From Kitasatospora sp. NBC_01287 (lineage in GTDB: Bacteria > Actinomycetota > Actinomycetes > Streptomycetales > Streptomycetaceae), in the NCBI RefSeq assembly GCF_026340565.1, contig NZ_JAPEPB010000001.1:992001-1056000 (forward strand): 64,000 bases of DNA, given 5' to 3'. How positions within the stretch are numbered: position 1 is the stretch's first letter; each line of letters opens with the position of its first letter. The position numbers were made by a program, and so were the translations under genes. Below, piece by piece: positions 62,922 through 64,000 of the stretch. Under the pieces are notes generated by a model that saw only the letters and a list, made by a program, of their open reading frames with translations, was not told where the DNA came from and did no database searches.

Positions 62922-63353
62922 TCAGAAAGCAGGCGCCCAGTCGCCCCTCGGGTCGGTGGTCTGACCCACCTCGATCAGGTGGCCGTCGGGATCGCGGATG
63001 TAGCAGCGGATCTCGTACGGGTGCTGCTTCGGCGGCGTCAGGAACTGAGCACCCCGGGCGCTCCACTCGGCGTACACCGCCTCGATGTCCCTGACCCGGA
63101 AATTGAGGAAGCTGTTGACTCGGTCGGGATCGCGCGGCGTCTCCAGCGTGACCGTCGGCTTGTCGTCGGTCGGACCGCCACCGGCGTTGATGACGATCCA
63201 GGTGTTGGACAGAGCGACGACGGTCGGTACTCCGCCGAAGATCGTGGTGCCGCCGAGCACCTCGGTGTAGAAGTGCCGGGAGCGCTCTACATCGTCCGAG
63301 ACGATGAAGTGCCCCAGCAGAACCCCATCGATGGGCGGCGGGAGCTCGACCAT
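62922..63353 (-). CDS. VOC (glyoxalase/bleomycin-resistance fold) protein 1
   Basis: 143 residues from the ATG at 63353 (MVELPPPIDGVLLGHFIVSD). Single VOC domain: DDVERSRHFYTEVLGGTTIF near residue 20-39, VNSFLNFRVRDIEAVYAEWS, and the terminal YEIRCYIRDPDGHLIEVGQT with the metal-ligand Glu. These dimers act as dioxygenases, lyases or resistance proteins; the substrate is not known. Tandem paralogue of the gene at the right edge. Confidence 0.87.
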   Translation of the reverse strand: MVELPPPIDGVLLGHFIVSDDVERSRHFYTEVLGGTTIFGGVPTVVALSNTWIVINAGGGPTDDKPTVTLETPRDPDRVNSFLNFRVRDIEAVYAEWSARGAQFLTPPKQHPYEIRCYIRDPDGHLIEVGQTTDPRGDWAPAF

Positions 63354-63548
63354 CTGACACCCCCACTGGCTTGTGTCATCCCACTGACGACCGGATCGAA
63401 AGTAGACATGACCCTCTGCATGCATAGCATTACCTTGCGACAGCTTGTTCTCTGAACTTCCGATACTCTTCTCGGCCCAGATCGGGCTTCCATCTCGCGC
63501 GATTCGCGGGCAGGTGGGACGCGCCGAGTGTGGCCGGGACCCCGGCAT

Positions 63549-64000
63549 TCACTCCGAATCGCCAGCGCGCGTACCTGACGGCCAGTGAGCGGGCGACCAG
63601 TCTCCCTCGGGGTCGGTAGTCTGCCCTACTTCGATCAGGTGGCCGTCGGGATCGCGGATGTAGCAGCGGATCTCGTACTCGTGCTGTTTCGGCGGTGTCA
63701 GAAACTGGGCGCCCCGGGCGCTCCACTCCGCGTACAAGGCGTGGACGTCCTTGACCCGGATATTGAGGAAGCTGCTGACGCGGTCGGGATCGCGTGGCGT
63801 GGCCAGGGTGACCGACGGCTTGTCGTCAGTCGGGCCGCCGCCGACATTGATGATGATCCAGCTGTTGGCCAGGGCGACATAGGTCAGCCCTCCGGGGCCG
63901 GAGTAGGCCACCCGGCCGCCGAGTACTTCGGTGTAGAAGCGCCGAGAGCGCTCGACATCGTCCGAGACGATGAAGTGGGCCAGCACAATTCCTTCTGGCG
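63549..64000 (-). CDS. VOC (glyoxalase/bleomycin-resistance fold) protein 2, 5' end outside window
   Basis: The open frame enters from the right edge (PEGIVLAHFIVSDDVERSRR) and ends at 63549, about 150 codons visible. Same VOC domain as the neighbouring gene with high identity (FYTEVLGGRVAYSGPGGLTY, GAQFLTPPKQHEYEIRCYIR, DPDGHLIEVGQTTDPEGDWS), plus a different short C-terminal tail. Together they are a tandem duplication about 0.63 kb long. Confidence 0.87.
   Translation of the reverse strand, partial: PEGIVLAHFIVSDDVERSRRFYTEVLGGRVAYSGPGGLTYVALANSWIIINVGGGPTDDKPSVTLATPRDPDRVSSFLNIRVKDVHALYAEWSARGAQFLTPPKQHEYEIRCYIRDPDGHLIEVGQTTDPEGDWSPAHWPSGTRAGDSE

Overview
The window is very GC-rich DNA with strong third-position GC bias, many GTG starts and GGAGG ribosome-binding sites. 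Its gene content (L-arabinose and D-xylose catabolism, GH54 arabinofuranosidases with AbfB domains, an AldO-type alditol oxidase, ROK, GntR and LacI regulators, an LAxTG-anchored enzyme) points to the chromosome of a Streptomycetaceae actinomycete (Streptomyces, Kitasatospora or Streptacidiphilus type). No tRNA, rRNA, CRISPR array or replication origin was seen.

Region 1 (1-18.7 kb) is orderly core metabolism: threonine catabolism (tdh-kbl), a crotonase, an MFS exporter behind a tiny leader peptide, a biotin block (bioF, then bioB-bioA-bioD), a Ski2-like helicase, two GNAT acetyltransferases, a methyltransferase, a ROK and a GntR regulator, and exonuclease III. Spacing is tight and several convergent pairs share strong hairpin terminators.

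Region 2 (18.7-24.9 kb) is a scar zone. An IS5-like element of 1,805 bp with a passenger gene has split an alpha/beta hydrolase gene near its 3' end; its TGA target duplication and 18-bp inverted repeats are visible, and removing it restores the frame. Next to it lie a decapitated GH28 gene and an in-frame-deleted arabinofuranosidase mini-gene that kept its operator.

Region 3 (22.9-47.6 kb) is an L-arabinose locus. GH54 and clan-A arabinofuranosidases would release arabinose outside the cell; an ABC importer (binding protein, ATPase, permease) takes it up; AraA, AraB and AraD convert it to D-xylulose 5-phosphate. Two paralogous LacI-type regulators sit back to back in the middle. A palindrome of the form TGTTAGCGCTAACA recurs upstream of the GH54 genes, one lacI gene, araB, an ECF sigma factor and several gene remnants, which suggests one regulon. 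GH54 copies 2 and 3 end in an identical inverted 445-bp segment.

Region 4 (47.6-64 kb) has an oxidoreductase, a DUF1304 protein, a second arabinofuranosidase (FN3 and CBM2 modules), an ECF sigma factor with a membrane partner, an expansin-like protein, and the xylose set (ROK repressor, xylB, divergent xylA). It is littered with decayed pieces of GH3, GH31, GH2/CBM13, CBM32, clan-A/ricin, aldo-keto reductase, FadR and transposase genes, and ends in two tandem glyoxalase-fold paralogues. The overall picture is a pentose and hemicellulose-degradation island that has gained, recombined and lost enzyme genes many times.
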